A stretch of 64,000 nucleotides of DNA from Myroides odoratimimus (GTDB lineage Bacteria > Bacteroidota > Bacteroidia > Flavobacteriales > Flavobacteriaceae), in assembly GCF_001485415.1 (NCBI RefSeq), contig NZ_BCMQ01000003.1:1-64000 (forward strand). The letters run 5' to 3'. The first letter of the stretch is position 1. Every line of letters starts with the position of its first letter. The position numbers were made by a program, and so were the translations under genes. The notes beneath the pieces were generated by a model. It saw only the letters and a program-made list of their open reading frames with translations. It was not told where the DNA came from and did not search any database. Positions 63,561 to 64,000 of the stretch are shown piece by piece.

Positions 63561-63908
63561 TTAGCCGCCTACACGTTTTACTTTGTAGCCCTCTTTTATT
63601 AAATAATCCATTATTTTATCGCGAAAATTACCTTGTATAATTATTTCGCCATCTTTTGTACTTCCGCCAACACCACATAGTGTTTTTAGTTTTTTAGCTA
63701 AATCTTTAAGGTCGTCTTCATTTCCTTCAAAACCTTTAATAAGGGTAGCTACTTTACCACCTCTATTCTTTTTGTCTATATGTGCTTCTAATCTTTGAAG
63801 ATTAGGGGCAAGAGTTTCTGTGGATTCTTCTTGTTCGAATTCAAAATCTTTATTAGTAGAAAAAACAAAGCCTCCTAAGGCATCTAAGCTATTTAACTTT
63901 TTACTCAT
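63561..63908 (-). CDS. SUI1/eIF1-like translation initiation factor (YciH family)
   Basis: A 115-aa protein with an unstructured N-terminus and a SUI1 domain: KKNRGGKVATLIKGFEGNED, then LCGVGGSTKDGEIIIQGNFR and GYKVKRVGG. The family is the bacterial relative of eIF1 and may influence start-codon fidelity. It precedes the phosphorylase by 16 bases. Beyond it, 63909-64000 holds no recognised gene. Confidence 0.9.
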   Translation of the reverse strand: MSKKLNSLDALGGFVFSTNKDFEFEQEESTETLAPNLQRLEAHIDKKNRGGKVATLIKGFEGNEDDLKDLAKKLKTLCGVGGSTKDGEIIIQGNFRDKIMDYLIKEGYKVKRVGG

Positions 63909-64000
63909 TTAGTTATGTAATATGGTGCTTATAAAAATGATTAATCTAAAAGCGTATTCTAGTCTTTCTACAGGAGAATGATTAGAGTGCTATGTATATA

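Overview
The window is chromosomal DNA from a low-GC member of the Bacteroidota, almost certainly a Flavobacteriaceae (Myroides-like or Flavobacterium-like; genus is an inference). Grounds: AT-rich intergenic DNA, many upstream boxes of the Bacteroidota form TAnnTTTG, SPII lipoproteins, the type IX secretion regulator PorX, TlpA/DUF4369 thioredoxins, a fused IcmF mutase, a MutS2 lacking the Smr domain, and gene orders typical of flavobacteria (porX-tsaE-ald; glycosyltransferase-coaE-rprX-rprY).

Layout. 1-2583 is a complete IS21-family element (istA, istB, multi-copy end repeats) that has cut an unidentified gene, leaving its 3' part at 2585-2776. 2.9-7.9 kb holds small unknown envelope proteins, a lipoprotein and a FucP-type sugar transporter. 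8-12.6 kb is housekeeping: cysteine desulfurase, purM, ruvX, mqo. 12.7-17 kb carries two tandem paralogous TPR sensor kinases; the first has lost its phosphoacceptor histidine. 17-19.3 kb is a CreD operon. 19.8-24.1 kb has a GNAT-like protein and IcmF. 24.6-29.7 kb (minus) has pheT, a DCC oxidoreductase and mutS2. 30.1-32.6 kb has a Crp/Fnr regulator, a DUF3995 protein and a CoA-transferase. 32.7-45 kb (mostly minus) contains an unknown conserved protein, a metallo-hydrolase, small envelope proteins, an esterase operon led by a dihydroorotase homologue without its catalytic histidines, a DEAD-box helicase with an RGG tail, rdgB/HAM1 and recG. 45-49.3 kb has tRNA-Val and the porX-tsaE-ald operon. 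49.4-53.4 kb (plus) has glycosyltransferase, coaE and an RprX/RprY-like two-component pair. 53.5-63.9 kb (minus) has oxyR, an ECF sigma factor with a membrane partner, two TlpA-like thioredoxins, a three-gene operon with a cytosolic substrate-binding protein, a succinate CoA-transferase, a nucleoside phosphorylase and a SUI1-like factor.

The most interesting non-coding signal is a set of four intergenic elements (about 19.55, 29.90, 45.27 and 62.45 kb). Each has three or four short direct units at an exact 11-bp spacing followed by inverted copies that fold back on the array. Two share the core GAGTCCG; the other two use unrelated cores (CGCATAG, TTCCTTG) with the same architecture. An 82-bp hairpin-bearing tandem repeat (24.27-24.48 kb) and a heavily structured divergent intergenic region (29.76-29.95 kb) are further unexplained structures. 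No rRNA or CRISPR array was seen.
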